This document shows, one piece after another, positions 53,958 to 63,262 of a stretch of DNA of 64,000 nucleotides. The stretch comes from CAVRIA01 sp963721115 (GTDB taxonomy: Bacteria; Desulfobacterota; Binatia; HRBIN30; CADEER01). The DNA is taken from positions 310,001 to 374,000 of the forward strand of contig CAVRIA010000008.1 in assembly GCA_963721115.1 (NCBI GenBank), written 5' to 3'. Each line of letters opens with the position of its first letter. Position 1 is the first letter of the stretch. The translations under genes were made by a program, and so were the position numbers. Under the pieces are notes generated by a model. It was given only the letters and a program-made list of their open reading frames with translations. It had not been told where the DNA came from and searched no databases.

Positions 53958-54674
53958 TCACCAATTCTCGCCATACGGACGGATCTCGACGTTGAACGAC
54001 CAGGCGCAACGGTCCTGGTGGACGACGTGCCAGATCTCGTCGGCAATCGCCGACGGCCGGATGAAAAAGTCGTCGGGGGCTTCCTTGCCGAGCCTGGCGC
54101 TCATCATCTGGCGGGTCCACGCCAGATCGATCACGGCGTCGATCACCACGTAGGCAACGTGGACGCCCTTCGGGCCGAGCTCGCGCGCGATCGATTCAGC
54201 CAGAATGCGTTGCGCCGCCTTGCTGGGAGCGAAGCCGGCGAACGTCGCCCTGCCGCGCAGCGCGGAGGTGTTGCCGGTGACCACGATCGCGCCGCTGCCC
54301 GCTTCGATCATCGCGGGCGCAAGGCGCCGCGCGAGGTAGAGCAGCGCCATCGTGTTCACCTGGAAATTGTGATTGAGCACCTGCGGGTCGATGTCGAGGA
54401 AGCTGCCGAACGCGCCGCCGACGGCATTGTGGATGAGCACCGACGGTGCCCCGAGATCCTGACGTACACTGGCAATCGTCGAATCCAACTGCGCCTCATC
54501 CGCGACGTCGCACGCAAAACCGCGACCGCCGGCGATCTCCTGCTCGAGCGCCGACAGGCGTTCGGCGTTCCGCGCCAGCATTGCGACCGCGTAGCCTCCG
54601 CCGGCGAAGCGGCGGGCGAGTGCCGCCCCGGTGCCCGGACCGACACCTGTGATGAGCGCAACGGGTTTCGCCAT
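53958..54674 (-). CDS. short-chain dehydrogenase-like protein lacking the catalytic Tyr
   Basis: Rossmann-fold SDR of 238 residues with an intact cofactor motif TGVGPGTG (9-16) and NTxxxL-type segments (LIHNAVGGAFGSF, FQVNTMALLYLARRL). The catalytic motif is altered: where YxxxK is expected the sequence is F148-A-P-S-K152, with Ser137 and Lys152 retained. This F-A-P-x-K form occurs in a recognisable SDR subgroup, so it is probably a stable variant that either uses another residue or binds NAD(P) without reduction. It is convergent with the ZIP gene and shows no operon partner. Confidence 0.87.
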   Translation of the reverse strand: MAKPVALITGVGPGTGAALARRFAGGGYAVAMLARNAERLSALEQEIAGGRGFACDVADEAQLDSTIASVRQDLGAPSVLIHNAVGGAFGSFLDIDPQVLNHNFQVNTMALLYLARRLAPAMIEAGSGAIVVTGNTSALRGRATFAGFAPSKAAQRILAESIARELGPKGVHVAYVVIDAVIDLAWTRQMMSARLGKEAPDDFFIRPSAIADEIWHVVHQDRCAWSFNVEIRPYGENW

Positions 54675-54782
54675 TGTCTCGTCCCCCCTTGCGTGTGCCT
54701 TGTCGCGAAGGCTCCTGGTGAGGACAGTAGCTCGGTCACGAGCTCAGAGTCGGCGAAGGCTCCACGAGATGAGGAATGCTCG

Positions 54783-56021
54783 TCAGGGCCCGAGAGCTTT
54801 GAAGAGTGCGCCGTCCGCTTTCTTCACGCGGCCGAGGCTGGCGCCGAAGCAGGAGGCATCGCTGGTCAGGACCTGGACCGTCGCGCTGGTCGAGCCCTGC
54901 AGCGCGGCTGCGACTCCCAGGGGCATGGTCGAGGTCGCGTTCTTGCCGACGATCACGATCTTGCCCTTGCCGAAGCTCTTTCCGAGCAGCTTGATCTTCA
55001 GGATTCCGTCGGCGCTGGTGCTCTTGTCGAGATACTTGTAGCCCTTGCTGGACACGGTCCGCCAGCACGACAGATCGCCGCAGATTGCCCCGCCCTGAGC
55101 GACGGTGTACTCCCCGCTCGGCTGGTCCGCGTCGTCGTAGATGCAGACCTTGTAGGCCGTGGTGCCGACGACCGGGTCGCCGAAATCGCTCTGCGCGACG
55201 GCCGCCTGCAGCTTCTTGAGCACGACCTTCAGCTTTTCCTTGCCGGGCTTCTTCTCCTTGACGAGCAGGACGGCTTTCCCCGCCGCGATGCAACCGCCGG
55301 CCGGCGCCGACCCGCAGTCGAACGGCGGGCTCGTCGGCGCGGCCGTGGGCGTGGCCGTGGGCGTGGGGGTATCCACCGGCGGGCAGTTGATGTCCGCCGG
55401 ATAGTCGGCGAAACCATTGCCGTCGTTGTCCAGACCGAGGGAGTCGGCATCGAAGTCTTCCTGAAAGCTCGAGCACGGGTTCGTCAGGTTGCTGAACGCC
55501 GGGTTGTAGTAGGGTGGCGCCACGTTCTCTGGAAGCACCGGCGGGAAGGGATTCGGAGAGCCGAGCGCTCCCGGCACGTGACAGCTTGCGCAGACGGTTA
55601 CGCCGTGGTTGGCGTGGACCTGCCGCAGGCCATAGGCCGTCGCCTTCGGCTGACCGCTGTGCGGCGCCGTCTGCGACGTCTGACCGTAGTCTCGACCGTG
55701 ACATCCGGCGCAGCCGAAGCCGTTTCCGCTCCAGAACGTGTAAACCGGCGTACTGCCCCCCCCGCTCGGATGGCAGTTGTTGCAATGCGTCTGAAGGCCG
55801 AACATTTCCTTGTGCTTCTGATGCAACGCGCCAGTACCGCTCTGGAATTCGTTGTGGCAGTCAACGCAGCCGGCTCCCGGGCTTGGAGAGCCATTGTCGT
55901 ACATCGGGTATGCGTACGCGTTCGGCGCCCACGGCGTCACACACAGGAGAGCGACGGCGCAGCCGACCTGCAGCACGACTGTCGTCAAGAGCTTCCCCAG
56001 CCTCGGTCGAAATCGAGTCAC
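54783..56021 (-). CDS. tetraheme c-type cytochrome with lineage-type C-terminal domain
   Basis: Exported 412-residue protein. GTG 56021 is chosen for the GGAGGAGG ribosome-binding site and the signal peptide just after it (LLTTVVLQVGCAVALLCVTP); the frame is open 50 codons further up. Four CxxCH motifs are visible: CVDCH (52-56), CNNCH (80-84), CAGCH (104-108) and CASCH (144-148), with extra His residues (HQKHKEMF, HANHG) that could serve as distal ligands. An acidic Asp-rich loop (DNDGNGFADYPADI), a Thr/Pro linker and a C-terminal all-beta domain ending SSKGYKYLDKSTSADG follow. Probably periplasmic electron transfer; the neighbour at 56261 also has a CxxCH motif. Confidence 0.87.
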   Translation of the reverse strand: MTRFRPRLGKLLTTVVLQVGCAVALLCVTPWAPNAYAYPMYDNGSPSPGAGCVDCHNEFQSGTGALHQKHKEMFGLQTHCNNCHPSGGGSTPVYTFWSGNGFGCAGCHGRDYGQTSQTAPHSGQPKATAYGLRQVHANHGVTVCASCHVPGALGSPNPFPPVLPENVAPPYYNPAFSNLTNPCSSFQEDFDADSLGLDNDGNGFADYPADINCPPVDTPTPTATPTAAPTSPPFDCGSAPAGGCIAAGKAVLLVKEKKPGKEKLKVVLKKLQAAVAQSDFGDPVVGTTAYKVCIYDDADQPSGEYTVAQGGAICGDLSCWRTVSSKGYKYLDKSTSADGILKIKLLGKSFGKGKIVIVGKNATSTMPLGVAAALQGSTSATVQVLTSDASCFGASLGRVKKADGALFKALGP

Positions 56022-56260
56022 TTCACTCCTCCTCCCTCGTGCGTGGCGGCGAGGGTTCGCACCAGCCGAGTCGCGGCACTGATCCGAACCAGCGCGCCTG
56101 AAACCACTCGCAACACTCCAAGGACTACACATTCCCAAGAAGGCTCGACGAATGTCAAGGCATAAGAACACCGACGGCGCCGGCTACCCCCTCCGATCGA
56201 TGTAATGTCCCCATGCGGCCCGACTGCTCGTCGCGAATCGCGACGGGATGGCTCTTCGCC

Positions 56261-58636
56261 TCACCGAACCGAATCCAACGCCTTCGCCTTGGCGAATTGC
56301 TCCGCCGCCTCATCCGTTTTGCCGAGCCCGCGCAGGACGGCGCCCAAGGCGTTGTAGACGGCCGCGCTCGGCTTTTCCGCGAGCGAGCGCCTGTAGTAAT
56401 CTGCCGCCTCTTCGAGCTTCCCCTGCTTCGCCAGCGTGCCCGCGAGGTTGTTGTAGGCAGGTGTGAAGTGCGGGTCGACGTCGATCGCCTTGCGAAATTC
56501 CGCAATCGCCTCGTCCGTGCGGCCTTGTCGGGCGAGAACATATCCCAGGCCGTTGTGGGTCTCGGCGGTGGGTCTTCCAGGGAGGGCCTGGCGGTAGTGG
56601 GACTCGGCCTCCCCGAACGCCCCCTGCTGCACGAACGCGACGGCCAGGTTGAAGTGCGCCGACGCGCAGCTCGGATCCAGCTCGAGCGCCTTCTTGTAGT
56701 CCGCGAGCGCTTCCTCCGGCTTGCCCAGCTGCGCCATGACGAATCCGAGGTCGCTGTAGATTTCCGCCTTGGGCTCGAGCCGGAGTGACGTTTCGAAGTG
56801 ACCGGCCGCCTCCTCGAGCCGACCGAGATCCACCAGCGCGAGTGCCAGGTTGTTGTGCGTCTTCACGTGATTGGGATCCGCCCTCAGGGCTCGCTCGAAT
56901 TCCGCCACCGCCTCCGCGGATCGCCCTTCCTGGAACAACGTCCATCCCAGCGCATTGCGCAGCTCGACGTCTTCCGGAGCGATCTTCAGCCCGCGTCGAT
57001 AGGCACGCTCCGCTCCCTTGTGGTCCCCCGTGTGCTCGTTGGCCATTCCGGCCCGCAGGAACGAGTACGGATCCAGGAACTGCTCGCGGATGTCCGCGAT
57101 GGCGTCGCCGGGCAGCTTGACGAACTCCGGAATGTTCGCGGCCCGGTCGGGCGAGGTGAAGCGCTCGAGCAGCACCGGCGGGCTGTCGTTTCCGTTCTCG
57201 TCGATGTGCGTGAGGAACAGCTGGGTGTAGGGGGTGTTCACCTTCGAGGAGAAGACCAGCCAGCGGCTGTTCGAGGACCAGCTGTGCCAGGAGTTCATGC
57301 GCGCGGTGTTGTAGCGCAGGCGCCTCGCGACGCCGCCCGCGGCCGGGATGATGTAGAGCTCGCTGTCGGGCTGCAGCAGCATGTAGCTCTTGGCCTTGCA
57401 GAAGACGATCCACTTGCCGTCCGGCGAGTACTTCGGGAAGAAGTTGCTCATCCCGTCGCCCGAGGCGCCTTCGAGCGGCTCCGGCGTTCCGCCCTTCCCG
57501 TCGTTGAAAGGGATCCGGTACAGGTCGTAGAGAAAGGGCTTCTTCTCCACGGTGAACTCCGGGACGTCCTTTTCGTCGACCAGGGCGCTGTTCTGCTGTT
57601 CGAGGCGCTGCGCGTAATAGGCCTTCGCCCTGGCGAACACGATGTACTTGCCGTCCGGGCTCCACACCGCGTTGGTCTGCACGTACTGCGGGTCGTCGGC
57701 CCCCGGCAACGCCGCGAACGTCTTCGTCTCCCGATCGTAGACGACGAGAATGCCCTTGATGGGAAAGAAGAGCTGCGAGATCATGATGTCCGGGAGGGCG
57801 ACGAAGACGGACCGGTCCTTGACCGTGCTGATCACGTAGCGTCCCGTCGGAGATACCCGCGACAACAGCCCGAAGGTGAGCTCTCCGTCCTCACGCTTGT
57901 AGTCCGCCCAGGTGATGATCTTCTCGTCGTTCATCACCATGTGCTTGGACACCGGCAGGATCGCGTAGGCGCCCTTGTCGTTGCCGTAGTCGACGTCGAG
58001 CCCGAGCACGCTGCCGTTGTCCGCGAAGGAGTGGCAGTTCCCGCACACCGGCAAGTCGTGCAGCACGATCGGCGGGCCCGACTCGGAATCGATGGTTCCA
58101 AAGCGCCAACGGATGCGGGAGGGATCCTGCACGGCCTTCAGAAACGGCAGGGGAACCTCTCGATAGAACAGCGAATCGCCGACCGGGTCCTTCGACGTGC
58201 GAACGTGGACGCGTGCCGACGACAAGACGGTCGCGCGCTTCGTTCGGTTGACGCCTGCGACGATCACCTCGGCATCGCGCTCCGAGCTCTGCCGCTTGAT
58301 CTGCTTCCAGCTTTCCTCCGAAGGTCGCCAGCGCGGCACATCGACCGCAGCCTTCAGCAGGTCGCCGCCGGTGTTGCCGCGAACCACCACGTACCAGCGA
58401 TCGACGCTTCCCGTTTCGTCCTTCCACACGAAGGTCGGAGCGACGCTCTCGGGGGGAAACAGCGTTCCCTCCTGGGGATAGGTGATCCGCAGTCGTGCTC
58501 CGGTCGCATCGGCCGCGGCGGGGGCGGCGGCGATGATCTCCTGCGTGCTGGGATCGCGATCGCAGCCGGTGAGGAAGAGACCCGCGGCGAGAGCAACCGG
58601 AACGATGGCGGTGACCGAATGGCGAAACCTCGGCAT
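56261..58636 (-). CDS. TolB-like propeller and TPR lipoprotein with CxxCH motif
   Basis: Lipoprotein of 791 residues (lipobox LTGC, Cys25). An N-terminal beta-sandwich (about 45-160) precedes the heme-type motif CGNCH (198-202). A PD40/TolB-like beta-propeller follows (about 205-540; NAVWSPDGKYIVFARAKAYY, PKYSPDGKWIVFCKAKSYML, SWSSNSRWLVFSSKVN). At least six TPR repeats occupy about 570-785 (DVELRNALGWTLFQEGRSAE, ETHNGLGYVLARQGRTDEAI). The single c-type motif beside a tetraheme cytochrome gene suggests a shared periplasmic redox or assembly role, which is inference. ATG 58636 is the only start near the signal peptide. Confidence 0.87.
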   Translation of the reverse strand: MPRFRHSVTAIVPVALAAGLFLTGCDRDPSTQEIIAAAPAAADATGARLRITYPQEGTLFPPESVAPTFVWKDETGSVDRWYVVVRGNTGGDLLKAAVDVPRWRPSEESWKQIKRQSSERDAEVIVAGVNRTKRATVLSSARVHVRTSKDPVGDSLFYREVPLPFLKAVQDPSRIRWRFGTIDSESGPPIVLHDLPVCGNCHSFADNGSVLGLDVDYGNDKGAYAILPVSKHMVMNDEKIITWADYKREDGELTFGLLSRVSPTGRYVISTVKDRSVFVALPDIMISQLFFPIKGILVVYDRETKTFAALPGADDPQYVQTNAVWSPDGKYIVFARAKAYYAQRLEQQNSALVDEKDVPEFTVEKKPFLYDLYRIPFNDGKGGTPEPLEGASGDGMSNFFPKYSPDGKWIVFCKAKSYMLLQPDSELYIIPAAGGVARRLRYNTARMNSWHSWSSNSRWLVFSSKVNTPYTQLFLTHIDENGNDSPPVLLERFTSPDRAANIPEFVKLPGDAIADIREQFLDPYSFLRAGMANEHTGDHKGAERAYRRGLKIAPEDVELRNALGWTLFQEGRSAEAVAEFERALRADPNHVKTHNNLALALVDLGRLEEAAGHFETSLRLEPKAEIYSDLGFVMAQLGKPEEALADYKKALELDPSCASAHFNLAVAFVQQGAFGEAESHYRQALPGRPTAETHNGLGYVLARQGRTDEAIAEFRKAIDVDPHFTPAYNNLAGTLAKQGKLEEAADYYRRSLAEKPSAAVYNALGAVLRGLGKTDEAAEQFAKAKALDSVR

Positions 58637-58648
58637 CGTGTCACACTA

Positions 58649-59863
58649 CTACGCTCCTGGCGTCGCCAGGGGAAGAATGGCCACGGCTTCCGTTTCGCAG
58701 AGCAGCTCGGGCCGGCACAGCGGGGCCTCGACCAGCGCGCACGGAAAGCCGTCGAAGCCGCGCTTTCGAAACATCGAGCGCAGCACCGGCGCATCGTTCT
58801 GGTTCCTCAGATACCCGACCCCGGAGACCAGGTTCTCGAAGGTGGCGCCCTGCCGGGCGAGCAGCGATGCGATGTTGTGCAGCATGCGATCGACCTGAGC
58901 CTCGAAGTCGCCCACGTGGACGGTCCGCCCCGCTTCGTCGATGCTCGCGGTTCCCGAGACGTAGAGCGTCACCTTGTTCCCGTCCGCGACCCTGAGACCG
59001 CGCGAGAAGTCCGCACCGTAGGTCCACGCCTCACTGAGAGACGGGGTGGACACCGGTGTGACGCCGAGCGGTCGCGGGGACTTCACGGCGTGCAGACTCA
59101 TGGAAAAGTCGTGCGCGTCGGGGAAGGGAATCCCCTGGACACCGGTGCTGGCGGGCCTTTGCTCGATGCCGCAGCGCCGGAAGAACTCGCGCCGGGCTCT
59201 GTTGAGCTCGTCGTAGTCCCGGTCGATGTCGCGCAGGTGGATCCAGGTGCGGATCACGTCGCCGAAGCTCATCGCGGCGTCGGCGAGCAGGCCTTCGGCG
59301 ACGCGGAACATGTCGCTCGCCTCCTCGAATGCGTCTCGGCCCGAGCCGTAGATGTTCCCGGCGTACAGGTGGGTCTGGCCGCCGAGGCGAACCACCCTTG
59401 CACGCACTCCCGGCGCGCAGGCCTCGCACGGGCAGGCGACGGCCCGGATCACGTCGTGTGCCGACGACGAGCCCGGGGATCGAGGAAGCACGGCGACCGC
59501 GGAGAGCTCCAGCTGGGCATCCTTGCTGAGCGGAGGCTGCCCGATGAAGGTCGTCGCCGGACCGCATCCCTGCAGCCCGACGCCCCCGAGCACCCGAGAA
59601 CGCGCAGACCTAACCGCCTCGAAGTCCGCTCGAATGCGTCGAAAGAACACCGTCTCGCTCACCATCGACGCGGGGTCGACGCCCTCCGAGGCCAGGACCT
59701 CGAGCATGGCCTCGTAGACGGTTTCGGCTTGCCGGGCCGCATCGGCCACGCCGCCCCCCGGCCGGCACAGCACAAAAAGCTCATCCGCCATCGGGCCGCT
59801 GAACCGACGAACGGCGGTCGAGGCCTTACTCGTCTGGATCCGGCGTTCGGGGTGGTATTGCAC
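58649..59863 (-). CDS. tandem RidA/YjgF-fold protein (chorismatase-like)
   Basis: About 404 residues containing two YjgF/RidA-like domains. The C-terminal one is clear: AWTYGADFSRGLRVADGNKV, TLYVSGTASIDEAGRTVHVG, DFEAQVDRMLHNIASLLARQ. The N-terminal one is more diverged (DELFVLCRPGGGVADAARQA). Tandem RidA architecture with ADFSRG and YVSGTASID resembles FkbO/Hyg5-type chorismatases, but residues for chorismate cleavage cannot be confirmed by eye, so it may be an imine/enamine deaminase relative. GTG 59863 matches the homology start (VQYHPERRIQTSKAS); ATG 59941 would add 26 residues. It lies 12 bases downstream of the TPR lipoprotein start, on the same strand. Confidence 0.75.
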   Translation of the reverse strand: MQYHPERRIQTSKASTAVRRFSGPMADELFVLCRPGGGVADAARQAETVYEAMLEVLASEGVDPASMVSETVFFRRIRADFEAVRSARSRVLGGVGLQGCGPATTFIGQPPLSKDAQLELSAVAVLPRSPGSSSAHDVIRAVACPCEACAPGVRARVVRLGGQTHLYAGNIYGSGRDAFEEASDMFRVAEGLLADAAMSFGDVIRTWIHLRDIDRDYDELNRARREFFRRCGIEQRPASTGVQGIPFPDAHDFSMSLHAVKSPRPLGVTPVSTPSLSEAWTYGADFSRGLRVADGNKVTLYVSGTASIDEAGRTVHVGDFEAQVDRMLHNIASLLARQGATFENLVSGVGYLRNQNDAPVLRSMFRKRGFDGFPCALVEAPLCRPELLCETEAVAILPLATPGA

Positions 59864-60085
59864 TGCGGCGTTCTCTCGACCAAGCGCGACCTGTGCTTCT
59901 CCGCGCGCGTGATCGTCGATTGTCCGCGTCAACCAGTGCACTCGTCAACCGGGGAAGACCGTACTCTCGTCGATCCCGCCTCTGGCTCAGGACACGGCTC
60001 GACTTCTCCGGTGCGTGAGAGTCAAAGCCCCCGGCCGCCACGAGGCGTGGCGAACCGAGGGCTCCGAGAAACCGGCTCAACAGCG

Positions 60086-61255
60086 CTAGTCGCAGTGTTT
60101 GGCTAGAGTGGGGGCCGCCAAGAGATACTTGAGGGTGCCGGCGTCGTTTTTGGCGAAGCAGTTCGAGTGACCGGCTGTCACGATGTACGTGATGTCCGCC
60201 GCAAAGAGCTCGAAGCCGCCGAAGGAGACCGGGTTCGTTCCGTTGCCCGACAAAGAATTGTACTCGTACGTGTTGTCGTCCGGCGCCGGCTCGACATCCG
60301 GCGTGTGCGTCGTGCAGTCGAAAGCCGTTCCGGCCACCCCAACGCAGTAGTCGACCACGCCAATCCCGTAGAAATCGTTGTTCTCGACCCGGTTCCGCTT
60401 GAGGTGGACCCTGTCGGCGCCGAGGACCAAGATGCCGCCACCGGGCGGCAGGCCCGCGGACATCGATCCCGGCGGCGCGCTGTTCGGCTCGTTGTTGTTG
60501 TACACGTGGTTGTGGATGATGTTCCAGTCGCCGTTCTAGTTCGACCGGGTCGAGCGGCGGCAGCCCCGCCGCCGAAGGATGGTAGAGGCCGACTCCAGTG
60601 GAATTGTCGTGGATGTCGTTTCTCTTCGCCACGATGTTGTGGGAAACCGTGATTTCGAGGCCCGTCGGGCTGTGATGGAGCTCGTTCTTGATGACGCGGA
60701 CGTTCTCGGAAGCCTCGATCCACATAGCGCTGTCTTCCGAGCCGTAGGAGACGTTCTTCCTCACCAGGCCGTTGGCGGAAAGGGTCGGCCAGATTCCGTT
60801 CTCCAGGTTGTCGATCGACTCGTTGCGCTCGATCTTGTAGTTCTTCACGTGGCGCAGCCAGATGCCGTTGTTCGGGAAACCCTGGACGGTGAAGCCCTTG
60901 ATCACGAGGCCGTCGATATCCGGATCGCTCGGGGTTGCGGGCTCGACGAGGATGCCGTCGGTCTGTCCCGCGCCCGGCAGGATGCGGACCTTCACCCCCT
61001 TCTTCAGGTTGCTCTTGGCGATCAGCTTGAGGCTCTTGGTGATCCGCACGGCGGCCGAGCCGAACCCGCGGGCACCCCGAGGTAGTCGCCGGGGAACACC
61101 TTGACCGTGTCGCCCGCCGAAGCGGCGTCGACCGCCGCCTGAATCGAGTCGCCGGGGTGGACCGTGAAAAGAGCCGCCATCGCCGCCGTAGTCGTACACG
61201 CGACGGCCAAACCCACAACCAGAACTGCACAGATGCTCACTCGGACTGATTTCAT
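60086..61255 (-). CDS. secreted right-handed beta-helix protein, two frameshifts
   Basis: About 390 residues. ATG 61255 (GGGAG upstream) opens a signal peptide (ICAVLVVGLAVACTTTAAMA), then LFTVHPGDSIQAAVDAASAG and DTVKVFPGDYLG, the standard entry of pectate-lyase-fold proteins. At about 61070 the frame changes to ITKSLKLIAKSNLKKGVKVR and the beta-helix ladder (NNGIWLRHVKNYKIERNESI, ENVRVIKNELHHSPTGLEIT, KRNDIHDNSTGVGLYHPSAA). A second shift at about 60535 leads to MYNNNEPNSAPP, LKRNRVENNDFYGIGVVDYC and a stop at 60086. Probably a cell-surface polysaccharide-binding or lyase-like protein; no catalytic residues assigned. Confidence 0.78.
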
Positions 61256-61464
61256 CAAGCTTCTCCCCCGCTTCCCTCAAAGACGTCTTTCTATTGGAGA
61301 TATGATTCTTAACCCGGCTGTCGGAACTGAGTCAAGAAAAAGCGTGAGGCTCGGTCATGCCTGCAGAGCGTGTGCCGCGCGGATCAGCGAGCGTGCCGAA
61401 CCAGTTGCTCCGGGCGACGACAAGGGCTGCCGCGCCGCAGTGCCGCAATGTTGGGCGGGAGGGC

Positions 61465-61842
61465 CTAGTCGCCGCCCGCAAGCCGATAGGCGATCCCCTG
61501 CACCTGGACCGACTTGCCCGATCTCCCGTTTCTGCAAACCACTCGACCCATCCAGCGCCATCGGCCGCGAAACTTCACGTCCTTCACGCCCTCACCGCCC
61601 ACTGCTTCGGCTTGAGAGAGCAACTCTTTCAGCGCCCTGGCCGCGACCACCGAGCAGTCCTCCGCGCCCGTGGCGAATGCCTCGACCGTTGGTAGGTTCT
61701 CTCCCCTCGGGTCTGGCTGTCCCGTGTAGAGACTCACCTTGCGGAGCTCGGGATTGGCTCTGTAGTCGATGCTGCCTCGAGCATAGCTACATCCAGCTGC
61801 CAGGATCGCAATCCCCAGAGGTAAAATTAGTCGGTGCGTCAT
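61465..61842 (-). CDS. small uncharacterised lipoprotein
   Basis: A 125-residue lipoprotein: ATG 61842 follows GGAGGAG by five bases, and LILPLGIAILAAGC is a clear signal with lipobox. The mature part has paired cysteines (EDCSVVAARALKELLSQAEA, GRVVCRN) and LYTGQPDPRGENLPTVEAF. The arrangement of an L-Y-T opening, a central Cys-helix and a late C is loosely like RcsF-type lipoproteins, but similarity is too weak to name it. Confidence 0.65.
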   Translation of the reverse strand: MTHRLILPLGIAILAAGCSYARGSIDYRANPELRKVSLYTGQPDPRGENLPTVEAFATGAEDCSVVAARALKELLSQAEAVGGEGVKDVKFRGRWRWMGRVVCRNGRSGKSVQVQGIAYRLAGGD

Positions 61843-62083
61843 GGGTCTCCTCCAGGGCCATTTGACCACACGGACTGACGCCCAACAACAAACCGTTCGA
61901 GTCGAACGGCCGCCAGCCGAGCTCTGTGGCGCTGTTCTCGCGCAGCCTATTCGACAGCCGTGAACGCTCCGGTCATCGGCGCGCCCTCGGCTGGGGGTTC
62001 AGCCTCGACAATCGCAGCGTTCGCCGTGTCGGTGCGCATGATCGGCGCGGTGACTCGAGTAGCCGCTCATGCGCTCCCCGCTT

Positions 62084-62851
62084 TCACTCGAACTTGCCGT
62101 GCCGGCCGGCGCCCGACGCGAAGCGGCCGGCGCCCTCGGCTGTCTCGCCCGACTGGATCACCGCGAACCCGAGCCGCGTCTCCTCGGCGAGCGCCTGATC
62201 GAGCGGTAGATCCCATTGGCGATAGGACGAGATCCGGTCGCTGCGCAGGCAGCGCTGCGGAAATGCCGCCAGCTGCCGCGCCACGGCGACGGCCTCGGCG
62301 AGCGCCGCGCCGCGGTCGACCAGCCGGTTGGCGAGCCCCATCGCGCGCGCCTCCTCGCCCGACACGCCGCGACCGGTGAGGATCAGGTCGAGGGCATGGC
62401 TGTGCCCGATCAGCCGCGGCAGGCGGATCGTTCCACCGTCGACGAGGGGAACGCCCCAGCGGCGGCAGTAGACGCCGAAGACGGCGTCGCGGGCGGCGAC
62501 GCGCAGGTCGCACCAAGCCGCGAGCTCGAGCCCGCCGGCCACCGCGTGCCCTTCGACCGCGGCGATCACCGGTTTGCCGAGCAGCATCCGCGTCGGCCCC
62601 ATCGGGCCGTCCCCCGTCTCGGTCACCCGGTTGCCGCGGCCCGAGGCGACCGCCTTCAGGTCGGCGCCCGCGCAGAACGTGCCCGCCGCCCCGGTGAGCA
62701 CGGCGACCGCGAGATCGGGGTCGCCGTCGAAGCGCCGAAACGCCGCGGCGAGCTTCTCGGCCGTCGGACCGTCGACGGCGTTGCGCACCTCGGGCCGGTT
62801 GATCGTGACGATGGCCACCGCGCCGTCGGTCTGCCACTGCACCGTGCTCAT
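62084..62851 (-). CDS. crotonase / enoyl-CoA hydratase-isomerase family protein
   Basis: Soluble 255-residue crotonase. The CoA-binding N-terminus reads VAIVTINRPEVRNAVDGPTA. The two oxyanion-hole segments are GTFCAGADLKAVA (about 58-70) and EGHAVAGGLELAAWCDLRVA. DAVFGVYCRRWGVPLVDGGT places an acidic residue near the active-site Glu/Asp position. The family hydrates or isomerises enoyl-CoA esters; this variant, with RRWGVPLVDGGTIRLPRLIG, is common among uncharacterised enoyl-CoA hydratases of soil bacteria. ATG 62851 is the natural start. No thiolase or dehydrogenase gene is adjacent. Confidence 0.88.
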   Translation of the reverse strand: MSTVQWQTDGAVAIVTINRPEVRNAVDGPTAEKLAAAFRRFDGDPDLAVAVLTGAAGTFCAGADLKAVASGRGNRVTETGDGPMGPTRMLLGKPVIAAVEGHAVAGGLELAAWCDLRVAARDAVFGVYCRRWGVPLVDGGTIRLPRLIGHSHALDLILTGRGVSGEEARAMGLANRLVDRGAALAEAVAVARQLAAFPQRCLRSDRISSYRQWDLPLDQALAEETRLGFAVIQSGETAEGAGRFASGAGRHGKFE

Positions 62852-63262
62852 GGCTGCCCCCTCCTCGGCACCCTTGTATCCCAGCCCGTACCCTCGCCCA
62901 AGCCCTCGCCCCGCGCTCGACCCCGCTGATGTTCGATGTACAGGTGGTCAAGACCGTCCGACCAGGCTTTCCACCGCATTTCCACGCTTGACCGCCGCTC
63001 TCGCCCCATACTAATGACGCTGGGTGGGAAGATCCGGTTGTAACCGCGGCCCAGACGCACGCCGGAGCCTGTCGGACAGCACGTCTCGAACGCCCGATCC
63101 GAGCGAGATCTACGGCGGAACGTTTCCTTTCCGTGGATCACGGACGCGCATCACAAACGACTGGCGATGCACGGGGGAGCCGTTCCGAGGGTCGCGGCGT
63201 GTGAAGCGCGGTACGATCTGCCCGGCGCTCGATGCGGAAGGCCGCTCCACGGCCGAAGCAGA
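62852..63262. other. 411 bp without a recognisable gene
   Basis: Divergent region between the crotonase and the EF-hand protein genes. It carries CTCGCCC-rich short repeats (62880-62920). No convincing coding frame, RNA gene or named promoter was found. Confidence 0.4.

Noticed and set aside
56798..60106. 1102-codon plus-strand open frame
   Set aside because: Runs antisense to two well-supported genes (TPR lipoprotein and RidA-fold protein) and has the Arg/Asp/His composition of a GC-rich shadow.
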